Shown here piece after piece: positions 11,224 to 22,476 of a DNA stretch of 64,000 nt; the first letter of the stretch is position 1; every line of letters begins with the position of its first letter. A model generated the notes under the pieces. It had not been told where the DNA came from. It searched no databases and worked only from the letters and a program-made list of their open reading frames with translations. A program made the translations under genes and the position numbers. Source of the stretch: Symbiodinium natans (lineage: Eukaryota; Sar; Dinophyceae; Suessiales; Symbiodiniaceae); assembly GCA_905221605.1 (NCBI GenBank), contig CAJNDS010001802.1, positions 277,501 to 341,500 of the forward strand. The letters are read 5' to 3'.

Positions 11224-11410
11224 CCAAGGGTGTTCACGACAGCAACGTAGCACTGTGATTCCAATACAGTAAGACTGATACTCCATAAAGATGCAATGAA
11301 AAGAAACGAAATCAGGAAGCCAACAAATGTGTTCAGGAATGCGAAGCAAAGAACAGAAGAGGAAACCGAAGACCGGGAACCCTGCAACAAGCACAAGAAA
11401 AACGCCCAAC
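11224..11410 (-). CDS. Exon of a multi-span membrane protein
   Basis: The minus-strand acceptor CTTGCCAG/G precedes a 187-nt segment ending at a GTGACT donor; it enters and leaves in phase 2. It encodes WAFFLCLLQGS followed by a long hydrophobic stretch (VLCFAFLNTFVGFLISFLFI, then ASLW), giving two probable membrane helices, and ends LESQCYV...NTLG. The family is not recognised; a transporter is plausible. Confidence 0.5.
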
Positions 11411-12651
11411 CTGGCAAGTGAACACTCCTGTTTGCGGAGTTATGCCATATGCTTGGGTGATTTGCCTGTTACCCCCCTCAAACGCTGAATTTCGATGAGA
11501 CATACAGCTTAGAAAGCACTCGTCAGCTCGAAGCTCCAGGAAATAAACCCCGCGGCTGCTGCAGCTTCCAGCAAAGATCTCAGAGCACGGGCTCCGCTGA
11601 CATTGAAAGATCCCGTCGCAGACGCCGAAACAGTACGCAGGCTGGAAAGAAGGCGGAACAGAATGATGGTCCGGGGCTTGGCTTTTCTTGGAGCTGGAGT
11701 TGTCAACGGCCAGGCCTTAACTCTAGGCTTTTGTGCGGAAGTCAGGCATCCATGTGTTTTTGGAGCACACTTCGGCTGATCCGCCACCTGCGGTGAGCAG
11801 CTTGGGCTTAGTGTTGCTGACCCGCCGCTTCTTTGGGGTGTAGGAAACTAGGACTAGAACTGTTTGACTTTGCCTATTCTGACATGCAGAACATGAGGCA
11901 TCTCTGTAGGATTGTGCATCCAGCCAGTTTCCGAGAGCCGATGCAGGCCGGCTGGAGCGCATGCGCTTTGAAAGCAAGACGCTACTACCCCCCTAGAAAC
12001 CTGAAGCGCAATGCGCATGCGCATGCGCATGTACATTGTTGACATCGTCACATGTCTTTTGGTTCTTGTGTTCAAGACTCTTTCCGACCCAGCACAAAGG
12101 CCCAAAGAGGGCCGGGCCAAGAAAGCCCTGAATGGTGCTGAGAGTTCGGGGAAGAAGTCACTGCGTGATCCAGATTCCTGGAGCACCGGCTTGGGGAGGG
12201 CCTTTCAAGGCAGCTGGCAGGCTCCAGAGTGCACATAGCAAAAGCTCGCCCACATGATATCTGTCCGTTGGCGAAGGAAGCATGGCGATTGATGCCGTCA
12301 TATGCAAACGCATCCCCAAAAACCGCTCTAATACCACTTTAAGGAGAGCACTCCGAGACCACTCCTTGGGTGCAAACCTCAAAACGTCCCTGAGGCCGGA
12401 GCATGACTTCGAAGGTGGTACGAACCCCTCTGCGAGAGTGCGATTTGGCGCTCGCAGCGAAGCCAAAGGGCATTCCGTTTGTCATCTTTGGGGGGGCACC
12501 TCGTGACGCTTGCAGAAACACCGAGACGGCCAACCGAGACGGCCACGAGCGCCCTTCGCTGCATGCCTGCCGCAGCTGTTTTTGGCACCTCCTTTGGGTC
12601 CCGTGGAAGATGCAGGCCTGCTGTGTGGAGTATTAGGTCTTGGACAGTGGG
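11411..12651. other. Intergenic with uncertain coding traces
   Basis: A minus-strand segment ending ...CTCACCGCAG/GTGGCG (near 11793) encodes a basic PKKRRVSNTKPK motif and could be an exon. GCGCAT is repeated at 12010-12030. At 12403-12640 both forward frames are open across a G-run, which may mark a frameshifted coding remnant. None is firm. Confidence 0.3.
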
Positions 12652-12759
12652 CCTAAACCCTAAACCCTAAACCCTAAACCCTAAACCCTAAACCCTAAAC
12701 CCTAAACCCTAAACCCTAAACCCTAAACCCTAAACCCTAAACCCTAAACCCTAAACCCT
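12652..12759 (-). repeat. Interstitial telomere-type array (CCCTAAA)n
   Basis: About 15 perfect tandem heptamers, i.e. TTTAGGG on the minus strand, the plant/dinoflagellate telomere sequence. Flanks on both sides are ordinary genomic DNA, so this is interstitial rather than a chromosome end. Confidence 0.97.
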
Positions 12760-13216
12760 CTTGCACCTATGTCCCGGTAAACCTTATGCACTATGCAGCT
12801 AAGGGTTCAGGTTGGGGATGCTCCTGCTTGTCGGAACAGTGTCCGTGCCCGAAGTGAAGCAAAAGCTTAACACCCTTAAGCCCTTAAGCTCTAACCTCGA
12901 GATCCTCAGGCTCTAACCCTGCTGAAGCCCTGGCGCCCGGTCGCAGGCCCTGCCAGTGGCCCTGCCTGCTCTTCTTGGTGGGGGGGCTCAGGGTTGCTTT
13001 GGGGTTGGGGCTTGGGGCTTGGGACTTGGGGTTGGGTGGTTTAGGGTTGGGTCTTGTGCATGGAGATTTTGGGTTGGCTTTTTTGCGTGTAACAATCGAA
13101 GTCGGAGTTTTCATGACTACGCGAATTTGCCGTCACGGCATGTGGCACAATTCATCAAACAGTCCCAAAGACGTCAATCCAGGTTCTACTAATTTGGGAA
13201 GTGGGAGACAAACGGG
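12760..13216. other. Degenerate telomere-like, GT-rich DNA
   Basis: No gene. 12975-13080 is rich in GGGTTGGGGCTTGGGG-type words, probably decayed telomere-like repeats. Confidence 0.5.
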
Positions 13217-13700
13217 AGACGGGTGTCTCAGCATCCAAATTCGAACAGTCCCAGACGCGCGCTACAGCTTCCGGGGTATGTTCACGAAGGGGGACGCCTG
13301 GGAGATGAAGTCCTAGACGGACGTCACAGCATCCAGGGCGTGAGCGAGACGCAATCCCACACACCTGTTACAGCATCCAGGGTCTGTCCACTTCACGAAA
13401 GGGCGACAAATCGGAGACAAACAGTCCCGGACGAGCGTCGCAGCATCTCGAGTCTGCTCATGGGAGGCAAACAGTTCCAAATGGGCGTCGCAGCAGTCAG
13501 GGTTTGCTCATTCACAAAAGTCGAAAGGGGCAGGCAACAGTCCCAGACGGGCGTCACAGCATTCCAGGGTGGAGGCAAATGGGAGACGACAGGCCCAGAT
13601 GCGCATCACACATCCAGGTCACCACCGCAGTCTCAAACGGGCGTAGCAGCATCCAGCGTGCCGAGAAACGTGGGAGACATTAGTCCCGGGGCCCTTGTGC
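13217..13700 (+). repeat. Degenerate minisatellite, 40-70 bp spacing
   Basis: About nine diverged copies of a core near CAGTCCCAGACGGGCG followed by TCACAGCATCCAGGGT, with cores starting near 13246, 13308, 13352, 13422, 13472, 13538, 13590 and 13628, plus a partial one at 13217. A further isolated match lies at 14085-14112. Open frames through it derive from the repeat. Confidence 0.7.
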
Positions 13701-14637
13701 TCATGGTCAGCAACCAAGCAGCGTCTTCCTGGTGCAAAGTTGCGTTGAAAACAATGCTTTGTCAATGCCGACTTGATGTCTTTTGATGTCTAAAAGCATC
13801 TAAAAGCATGATTTCACAATGTTGGGTTGCTGCTTTCGTGGGAAAGCTACAGGTCACGACCAGTTGAATGTCGGGCTTTTTCCGGGTGCGGGTTGTATCT
13901 TCATGGGAAATATGTTGATCACAAGCTGCGAAACGCAAGTTGACTTCTTTGTTTTCCCATGCACAAAACGGTAACAAGAGGTTTCGGAATCCAGGACCCC
14001 GGGACCCCATTCAAGCTGTGGAGCGGGGGGCGGGTTTGTTCAAAAGGCATCGTCTGAAGCTGCTCGAATGCCCAAAGCAAGCTGGGACACTCCCGGGCGT
14101 CACAGCATCCGAGGAGCTGTGGGGCCCGTGCTGAGTTTCAACCTGCAAGTATGTCTGGGGAGTCCGCGGACTCCAGCTCGGTTGGGGTGGTGGTACTCAC
14201 AGGCCTGTTCTGAAACTTCTGGAAATCCCTTTAGAAGAAGGCTGCATCCAGCTGGAGGCAGGACACCGACTGTGCACAACACGGTTGGGTGTGAAAAGCG
14301 AGATGAAGGAGAAAGACTGGCAGCAGGTGCAAATGCGGTCAGAATGCAGGTCATGAGGCTAGAATCGGCTAAAATGTGGTAGGTCAGGCACGACTGGAAT
14401 TTCTGTTGCGTGGTTCCTTGATCTCTAGTACGGGTGCGGGCACGGAGCCCTGCAAGTAGTTTTTTTTGGACCGCTTTACATGCCACGCCGCTAAACTCTC
14501 CGAGCCCTTGAAGCCTCGACGAAGGATCCAGAAGGTCGCAGCAGGTCTGCATTCGGAAGGCTCCCCCTCAAGCCCGACTTGAATCATCCCGAGCGCAACC
14601 ACAGTGAGAGGAACTCGGCCGAGTGCTTCATCGACTT
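13701..14637. other. No firm gene
   Basis: A plus-strand frame ending at 14380 has a helical, charged C-terminus (EKRDEGERLAAGANAVRMQV) and could be a terminal exon, but the opposite strand is open over the same DNA. Nothing else recognised. Confidence 0.3.
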
Positions 14638-15115
14638 CGGGCTTCTTTGAACAAGGCCGGCTTTTGGATCTGGGACGGCTGAGCCGCTTAGTGGTCTGGA
14701 TGAGTGCTTGGGTTTGGGGAGTTGGGCCTGGGCCTAGGAAGGCCTCTCACTGCTGGCCACACGTTATTGCTCAAGAACGCTGCTGGCCGCAAACACAGCT
14801 GCTTAAAACTGCAAGTCGAGAATCACGTAAGAGGTGCCACCGGGTGCCCAATCGAAACCGCTCAAAGATCTCTCACAGCACTGACAAGGCCGGTGAAAAC
14901 GGGCCGCGGGAGCCTTGCGCCTCAGTGCAGAGGGCCTTCGCCTGAAAAAATGTCGAGTGTTTCAGGTCCCAGAGATTGATGCCTTGGCTGGATTGAATAG
15001 TGCTGTTAACCTTACAATCCGTTGTTGCCGTCTGCGTGTCGTCCAAGATTCTGTAGAACGAGCTGAAGAGAGCACCTATGCTACACGACATTGTTGCCAT
15101 CATCGTGTCTAAATG
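14638..15115 (+). repeat. Third, diverged copy of the 36-kb repeat block
   Basis: Matches 35985-36440 and 28232-28620 in order: the TTTGAACAAGG region, GGGGAGTTGG(G/T)CCTGGGCCT, the CACGTTATTGCTCAAGAAC segment, CGCTCAAAGATCTC(TC)ACAGCACTG, GCGGGAGCCTTGCGCCTCAG and ATGCCTTGGCTGGATTGA. It is clearly more diverged than the other two are from each other. Confidence 0.8.
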
Positions 15116-15261
15116 CTCATGTCTGTACATTTGTCATGTACCCTTGGCCCCCGCGGCGTCGGCAATTCTTGCAGCTCGACGCAACAAGAAGGCCATCACC
15201 ATGGACGAGATCCATGACCGCATCCTTGGCAGGAACTGCGCAGATGACAAGGCCCTTCTTC

Positions 15262-15555
15262 AGGATCCCAAAGAAGTGAAACGCACCAGAAATCGCAAGC
15301 CCCAAACCCCAAACCCCAAACCCCCAACCCCCAACTCCAAACCCCAAACCCCACCCGCTAAAGCTCCGGAAGCATTATTCACGTCAGCTTGAGAACAGTA
15401 CGAAGAACTTGGAGGAACTTGCTTGTTCTCTTATCTGCAGGGCTGGGTTCCATGAGGATGGAAAACATTCTCGGGCCCAGATCTGGCTGGGCTCTTAGGT
15501 CCTTTCTGCTGACGGGTTTCAGAGAGCGTGTTGCCGAAGTGGCGACGCACACACA
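15262..15555 (+). repeat. Repeat family with (CCCCAAA)n core, copy 1
   Basis: Begins CAGGATCCCAAAGAAGTG, continues GCACCAGAAATCGCAAG, then about seven CCCCAAA-type units, then CCGGAAGCATTATTCACGTC and a CA dinucleotide run. A direct copy lies at 31943-32298 and an inverted partial copy at 32690-32790. Confidence 0.9.
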
Positions 15556-15700
15556 CACACAGAGACAAAACTCGCTTCAATCCCGAGACTCCCGAACAGC
15601 AAAGAAAGCCTATTTTTGCTAACCTCATGTTTCTTGCTCTCGGGCACGAACAGCCAAAAACAACTAACCTAATGTTGTTAAGCAAATGTTTCTTGTTTTA

Positions 15701-15905
15701 CCAACAGGCCCGAAACACTCCGTAACAAAGTGGCGTGCGGCGTGCTCATACAATCGCAGGAGTGACGTAAAAAATGACCAACAGGCCCGAAACGCTCCGT
15801 AACAAAGTGGCGTGCGGCATCCTCGTACAATCGCAGGAGAAGAAACGACGAACAGGCCCGAAACGCTCCGTAACAAAGTGGCGGTGGCATCCTCGTACAA
15901 CCGCA
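15701..15905 (+). repeat. Three tandem copies, 71-77 bp unit
   Basis: Units starting at 15701, 15778 and 15849 share CAACAGGCCCGAAACGCTCC, GTAACAAAGTGGCG and CATCCTCGTACAATCGCAGG. The minus-strand open frame across it simply repeats the unit. Confidence 0.9.
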
Positions 15906-16494
15906 CTTTAGACTGCAATTCGAGTGCTTGCCTCTTTTCGCAACTTCGAGCCAATCCCCAACGACATTGGTCCATGTTGTTCGCTGCTCTAGGTTTTGTC
16001 GCGTGCAAGCAGCAAACATCATCGGCCTCATTTCGGCCTCTGCCTTGTTTCTTTGTGGTACCCCCCGCGCTTCCCCGGGACCCCACAAATAGCAACTCTC
16101 CACTTCAGCTGCAACATGTTGCATGCCACTTTCGAGCATTTGCTCGATCCATCGTCAACGGAAGAAGGTTCCAGAGAACAGGCAGATGATCAGTCATGAT
16201 CAGTCGCCTGGACGAAATCAAGTCGAGCAGATTTTGTCGCTACTTGCGGTGTTCCTCTGCGTCCTACCGGACTCAAAGGAGAGTGCTCAGATCAGTCTCA
16301 GATCCATGTACTGCTATCTGAGCAGCGTGCGTTGCGTTCACCCACCGTGTGCAGTGTCTGGACCCCGAAAGGGCTGCAGCATTTTTCCGAGTTGAGTTTA
16401 TCATGCCAGGCAGCCCGCGTTGAGAGCACGCATGTGGTGTGCCACAGACACGCTCTCGTGCGTGCATCATTTGTGAGACACTTGCATCGAGCAG
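15906..16494. other. No recognisable gene
   Basis: No convincing exon or repeat was seen. Confidence 0.3.
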
Positions 16495-16579
16495 GCAGCA
16501 AAGATCCTCTGGTGGGTGCGAAAGGTGCCCTTGTGCAGAATGGGGAAGGGAGGGAGGGAGGGAGGGAGAGAGAGAGAGG

Positions 16580-16624
<45 letters not shown>

Positions 16625-16633
16625 TGGAGAGAG

Positions 16634-16731
<98 letters not shown>

Positions 16732-16925
16732 GGAGGGAGGGAGGAGGGAGGGAGGGAGGGAGAGAGAGAGAGCCTGTCCCTACAGCTTTTGCAGCCGCTA
16801 GAATCATGTGGTTTTCCCAGGTCCGCCCTGTTGAGGGCCGGTGGCCCAAGGGCTTCTGCGACCCCTTCCTGTGCGGGCCTCATTCCAGCCTTGCCGCCCT
16901 CCTCCCTCGCTACCTCCCTGTGTGA
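16495..16925 (+). pseudogene. Paralogous exon pair, unit 1 (stop codon in exon 2)
   Basis: Exon 1 ends ...KILWWVRK at 16524 with a GT donor. The intron (16525-16820) contains a GA microsatellite. Exon 2 starts at 16821 after TTTTCCCAG, in phase, and encodes VRPVEGRWPKGF, then CGPHSSLAALLPRYLPV, followed by TGA at 16923. Past the stop, the frame still encodes RSSEFWNELEEA, matching RRSLEFWDKVEEA of unit 3; at the stop, unit 3 has CGA (Arg). One base change therefore broke this copy. Function unknown. Confidence 0.6.
16547..16769. repeat. (GA)n microsatellite inside intron of unit 1
   Basis: GGGA units grade into GA repeats and back to GGGAGG. Arg/Glu and Ser/Leu frames over it are artefacts. 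Confidence 0.97.
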
Positions 16926-16978
16926 AGGAGCAGCGAGTTTTGGAACGAGCTGGAGGAAGCATTGGCAGCACCTGCAGT

Positions 16979-17653
<675 letters not shown>

Positions 17654-19573
17654 GGTTGACGTAAGGCGTCTCGCGCAGGCAAAAGGCGTCTCATCAGGTC
17701 GTCGCACTGCAATTTTCTAGCATGGCGCAGTTATCTTCATGACACGTGGGCGTCCCGCCAGGGCGTCCCCTTGCAGTTCTGTGTTCTGGCACATTCCTTG
17801 ATACAGTTATCTTTTGGGGTCTCGCGTAGGTGTCACAAGGCAGTTGTCCAGCATGTGTGGCGGATGTCTCACTGCGGCTGTAAAACCCGGACCCCTCCCG
17901 TAACCTACCATAGGCCCTACTACTGCATTAAAGTCGATTCTAGTTCTGACACGGAACCCCACACCCCTTACTTAAATTCAGCGCAAGGTTTGCGGGGTTC
18001 CGGTTCAATGGATGTTTTAATATCATAAACCGTTTGCGTCGCACTGTTTGGTCGGGAACGGACACACTCATCCCTTTGTGTTTCGCTATGTTGCGCAAGT
18101 AGTCTGGCAAGGCGTTACATCAGGGTGCATCGTTGTCCGAAATCTTTTGGAACAGGTGCCCTGCGCTAGCACTGGGTTTTTGTTTCCCAGGTGTTTTGAC
18201 ACGCACGAATCATGACCACCCATGTCTGCCCATGCCCAGCTGACTCTTGGCTCAGCTGGCCCTGACCTAACCCGAGTTGGGGCCGTGCATAGTTTGCGAG
18301 CATCTTTTCGCCCGCCCGCCCTTGCCCTGCTCACTCTTTGCCAAACTCTATGCACTCTCCACAATCGCCAACAGCTTTCCGCTTCCCAAAGTGGAGTAGC
18401 CCAACGCACAGCCGCACTGCTGCCTCCCAAAGAGGAGTAGCACCCGTGAAAAGGCCAGCGTGTGCAGGGTAGGACGTTGTTGCCCCTAGTCCCCCTCCCG
18501 TAGGGTCTTTGGGATCTAGAGGGCTCGCACTACCCGCTTTTCCCCCAACTAGGGTTAGGTCTTGCAGTGGGCGTTGTCTGAACGGTCTCGCGTGCTTTTT
18601 GCTTGTTTCTTGCTATGCTGCAAAAGTAGCCTGGCAGGCGTGTCTCCCTGGAGATTAGCTTTCTGTTGGTCGCCTTTTGCTTGCATGGGTTGCCTTTTGT
18701 ATTTAGGGGCATCTACTTGGGGTGAGTCGCCTGTCGAAGGGCGGAGGAGTTCTGGAATCGCATCGAGTCGGCGCTTTGCCAGGATCTCAGAGCACCGAGC
18801 TTGACAGGCATGGCTTAGGCATTCCCAGGGCACTTTCTCAGAAGTGCTGAAGTCCCCAGTCCATCAAGTCATGGCTGGTCAAGAAATGCTTAAACCTTAC
18901 TATTCGTACTTGGGTTTCTCCCCCCGCAGCTCTTAATATAGGATGTGTCCAGAGCTCCCGTTAAAACTATGAGCAGGCTCATTTTGGACCTTTCCTGGCT
19001 TTTATGACTTAGAAACTGTACCATGATGAGTGCCGAGGGCGGGTTCCTTGTCAAGAGAGTTCTTGTCACGTAGAAAGACCGAACAGCAGTGAGTCACGAT
19101 GTCTGAGGCTGAGGCCTGAAGCTCAACACTGCCGCAAACCTCCAAACTCTCAATAAACCCAAACCCTAAACCCATGCCAGGGACTGTCGAGGTTAGGGGT
19201 CAGGGTCTAGAGTTTAAGGCTCACAGGGATTGACTCCAGATTTCTCGTCAAGAGTCAAGAAGAGATCCTTGAAGTAGAGCATGCTCGCGCCCTTGGCCAT
19301 TTTCTTTGGAGATTCGTAGTTGACAGTTGACCTGCGCGAGATTTGGGCACGGACACGGGGCTACGTATCGACCGGTAGCCACGGACTGAGCTCATGCGGT
19401 GCAGGGCTGAAAAGGTTTATCGTGTTATAAGGTTTGTGCAAACATCGTACCTTCGGGGAAACACCCTTCGAAGGTTACAAATGCTGGCACCGCTTACTCC
19501 GCACCAGCAGAGTCCCTAAACACCCTAGATACCTTCGATTGGCTTCCAGGTACCCTAAGTCCACAACAATAGG
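17654..19573. other. Intergenic/intron-like stretch
   Basis: No firm gene. Related segments (GCTATGYTGC(G/A)(C/A)AAGTAG.CTGGCA) recur near 18088 and 18613. A minus-strand Lys/Gln-rich frame (18555-18833) and the opposite strand are both open. A few CCCTAAAC words occur near 19160. Confidence 0.35.
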
Positions 19574-21011
19574 GGTGACCGGGACCGTGGAGCGGTGGGT
19601 TGTGCGTCTTGCACATGCCTAGCGGGGGTTTATGGTTTTAACAAGATCTAAACCAATGGGAAGTCTAACACCGGACAAAAAACTTCGTCCCATCACCACT
19701 TTGACCAGGCCGGCGACTTGGAGGATGTGTTGTTTCCGGATGCATCGGCTGTCGACAGTGCCAAAAAGCTGAGCAACGCACCGTTCAGGGGGTTTGCGCG
19801 TCGCATTCCTGGGCAAGTGTGAACCTGGAGTTCTGAACCCCAGCCCCAAACCCAGACCCGGCTACAACCCTGAAGTTCGGGTTGTCTGGTTCGGGTTGTC
19901 TGTGCATGTGCTCAGTTTCGTTGCCATATTCAGATTCAGCCCAAAGCGACAAGTCCCCAAACAACAGGATTTGCAGTCGCCGAAGACGTTTGCGCGAAGC
20001 TACGCCTGAGCCAACAGAAGTGCAAAACGCTTTCACCGCCCATCGTTTCGTTTTGCTTGGTATTGGTTGCGCTTCGTGACAGTTCCAGCCACATACGGCA
20101 GTTTTTTGCTATGCATTTTCATGAAATCCCAATACTCTTGCCAAACATCAGAGCTAAAGTTTGGGAGCAGTGTCGCATCCGATGGCATGGCGCTTTGTGC
20201 GCTCGGGACGCGTGAGCCTCAGCAGCAGCATGTTGCCGTCCCTTGCATTGAGGGGTACTGTATTGGCTCTTTCCACAAATGCAATGTGAATTTGCGCACC
20301 GATCCCTGGACTCTGTTTGTTGCCGATGTCACCCTAGGCTCGGTCAATCGAGTCCTAGATATGGGGCTTTTGGGCACAAAGGGCTTTAGCGATCTCGTGC
20401 AGATTGCCTCGAGTTCACGTTGATGGGGGTTTGCGCATGGCAGTTACCTTTCTCTTCAGCAAATGCATATGAGATTCCCTCCTTGCTGTAAAGCTTCAGC
20501 CTTAAGCCGGTCCGTGTAGTTCCTCGGGCATCCAAGCCTAGACCATGTACCTGAAGTCCATCAAAGCTTTAGGGCTTAGGGATTTCTGAGCATGCTCGAT
20601 CCGCGTCCGCAATCGGCAGGCGGGGCGACATGGCGCCCGTGCTCAACTCTTTGAGGTGCAGCGCTGCAATTACAAACCTGAAGCCTTGATGATGCAATGC
20701 ACCCAGAACCCTAAACTCGAAGCCCAAAGCCCTAAGCCCTAAGCACTGAAAAGTCCTAAGCCCGCCCAAAAGGCCGAGCTTCCCCTGCCCCCCACCCGTC
20801 CTTTTTTGGAGATGTTTGCATTGTCACTTACAGGTTGAGGTGGGTTCCAGGTTTGCCTAAGCCCAAGATGCTACATGGCTACTTCTGGGTTTCCAGGTGG
20901 GCTGGGGCCTTTTGGTGCTGTCTTGGGACAAAGCTTTGTGAACACTCACCCCGCGAACCCTAAACCCTATGAAGGCTGCAGCCCTGCTTCATCGGAAGTG
21001 GGCTTTCTAAT
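19574..21011 (+). repeat. Segmental duplication block A, left copy
   Basis: About 1.43 kb nearly identical to 33619-35052, from GGTGACCGGGACCGTGG to TCATCGGAAGTGGGCTTTC. Differences are scattered substitutions and a few small indels. The right copy begins exactly at a proposed exon/donor of unit 3; the left copy has unrelated DNA before the junction. Confidence 0.95.
20121..20423 (+). CDS. Conserved-in-duplicate ORF, left copy
   Basis: 100 codons from ATG (MKSQYSCQTSELKFGSS...) to TGA (...GFSDLVQIASSSR). The right duplication copy (34165-34470) keeps the same frame despite a 3-nt net insertion and several substitutions, which mildly supports coding. The frame is open a further 18 codons upstream. 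No domain recognised; two cysteines (IEGYCIGSFHKC) are close together. It may instead be one exon. Confidence 0.35.
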   Translation: MKSQYSCQTSELKFGSSVASDGMALCALGTREPQQQHVAVPCIEGYCIGSFHKCNVNLRTDPWTLFVADVTLGSVNRVLDMGLLGTKGFSDLVQIASSSR

Positions 21012-21061
21012 TTAGGGCTTGGGGCTTAGGGGCTAGGGGTTTGGGTTCAGTGTTTGAGATT

Positions 21062-21153
21062 TGTAGGTGTTACATGTGAAGCATGAACTTGTTACACTGC
21101 ACAAACGAAGCTGATGAATCCTCAGCTGTGGGAGCCTCGAAGATTTTTCCTTC
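21062..21153 (+). repeat. Split direct repeat A1
   Basis: Ninety-two bp beginning TGTAGGTGTTACATGTGAAG, identical to 27489-27580. After the core a block diverges, then GAATCGG(G)CAATG reappears in both copies (21181 and 27616), so A is probably about 150 bp with a replaced inner segment. Confidence 0.92.
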
Positions 21154-22434
21154 ATCTTTCCCTCGAGGCCTTATCCCACAGAATCGGGCAATGGCAAGCT
21201 GGGAAGAGTTTATCTCTAGTGCGGAGCAGTCGCCCCCGCAGGCAGCTATTCGCGACAGGGTGGTAACTGTCTTTAAGGATGTGTTGCATGCTGCAACTCC
21301 TTGGGATGCTGAAGGGCTGACTGAGGATTCCTTGACAAATGCCATAACAGATTCTCCACCCGCTCTTGCACTGGCCCGGCGAACACTTCGGAATGTAGAA
21401 GCAGCTGCCAAAGCTCGACGAGTACAGGTGTCGCAAAGCATGGCTTTGACAGGTGCCGGAAGCGTGACAGCCAGTGCTAAGGCCTTGGCTGCAGCTATGG
21501 CGCCAATGAAGACGACGGACGCGCAGGACTTGTTATCCAAAGCACACCTGACAGGATTGCAATATCACTTGCAGCCTGACCAAGCCTTGTTCGACGTGTT
21601 GCAAGCTCACACGGATGAGGCACGAAAGAATGGAAAAACGCCCTTCCTTTTCGTGGACTTGACGGCAAAGGATACCCTTCCGCTGTGGGTGCCCGGCGAC
21701 AACGTCGGGGGGAAATTTTCCTGGCGAGATGAGGAAGAGTTTAGTTTGGCCAGCACTTCCCCGATTGGGAGCTTAGGTGACCTCACCAGGGCGCTCAAAA
21801 GTGCTACCTCAACCCCACGCTTCTTCAGGTCGGTGCCGCAGTGGTCGGCAGCTTTCTGGCGATGGGCCGTGGCAGCAGTGTCTGCACAGCACATCACCAT
21901 GCCACAGGTTCTGGCTCATCAAGATGTCGTGCTGCAACTCTGCGAGCAGGAGAGGCTTCGCTCACGTCCTCCTTACGCTGCTTTCTGTATGATGAAATGG
22001 CAAGGAAGCTCTGGGCTCGCAGAGCTGACAAGAAAGATCCTTCATTTGACCTGAACTCTGAGACTCAGAAGCTTGACAAGGACCTCAAAGAGATTGTCAT
22101 GCAGAGGCTCAGCGTTGTCGTGCAGATCACAGAGGTTGAAGGCAGTGGACCTGCAAGTGCGTCTTCAAGGATGGACGAGAAGGTTACGCAACAGCTGGCC
22201 GCAGCGGAAGCTGCGCAAAAGAAAGCAGAGTTGGTTACCAAGAGTTTGGCAGCGGCTCAGAAGGGCATTCTGGAGAAAGCTGCTGCGTCTGCGACGGTGA
22301 ACACCACAACTGCCAACACCGGGGGTCAGCCAGAGGAGCGGAAGTTGTCGGCCAAGGAGTTGAAGACACAGAAGTGGTTTCAGAAACAGAAGCAGAGAAA
22401 AGAACAGCAGCAGTACAGAAAGAGAGGAAACTGA
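21083..22434 (+). CDS. Gag-like ORF1 of the YR retrotransposon (frameshifted)
   Basis: The first frame runs from ATG 21083; an alternative ATG at 21191, just past repeat A1 (MASWEEFISSAEQ), may be the true start. Near 21982-21984 (run of three T) the frame is lost. The next frame continues the protein sensibly (LYDEMARKLWARRADKKDPS...) to TGA at 22432. One missing base in the T run explains this. The C-terminal part has an Ala/Lys-rich coiled coil (AAAEAAQKKAELVTKSLAAA) and a basic tail (WFQKQKQRKEQQQYRKRGN). By position it is the structural (gag-like) protein; no zinc knuckle is seen. ORF2 lies in the same frame, 42 nt after the TGA. Confidence 0.75.
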
Positions 22435-22476
22435 GCAGGGGACACCGGCGCATGCTCTTGGCTGCCAGACACAGAC

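Noticed and set aside
11509..11787. PP2C-phosphatase-like FGVCDG motif on the minus strand
   Set aside because: Single short motif, with continuation only after a frame change; too weak to call.
12652..12759. Chromosome end
   Set aside because: Array is flanked by complex sequence on both sides; interstitial.
15664..16139. Minus-strand frames with repeated CYGAFRAC/LLRSVSG motifs
   Set aside because: They translate the 71-77 bp tandem repeat.
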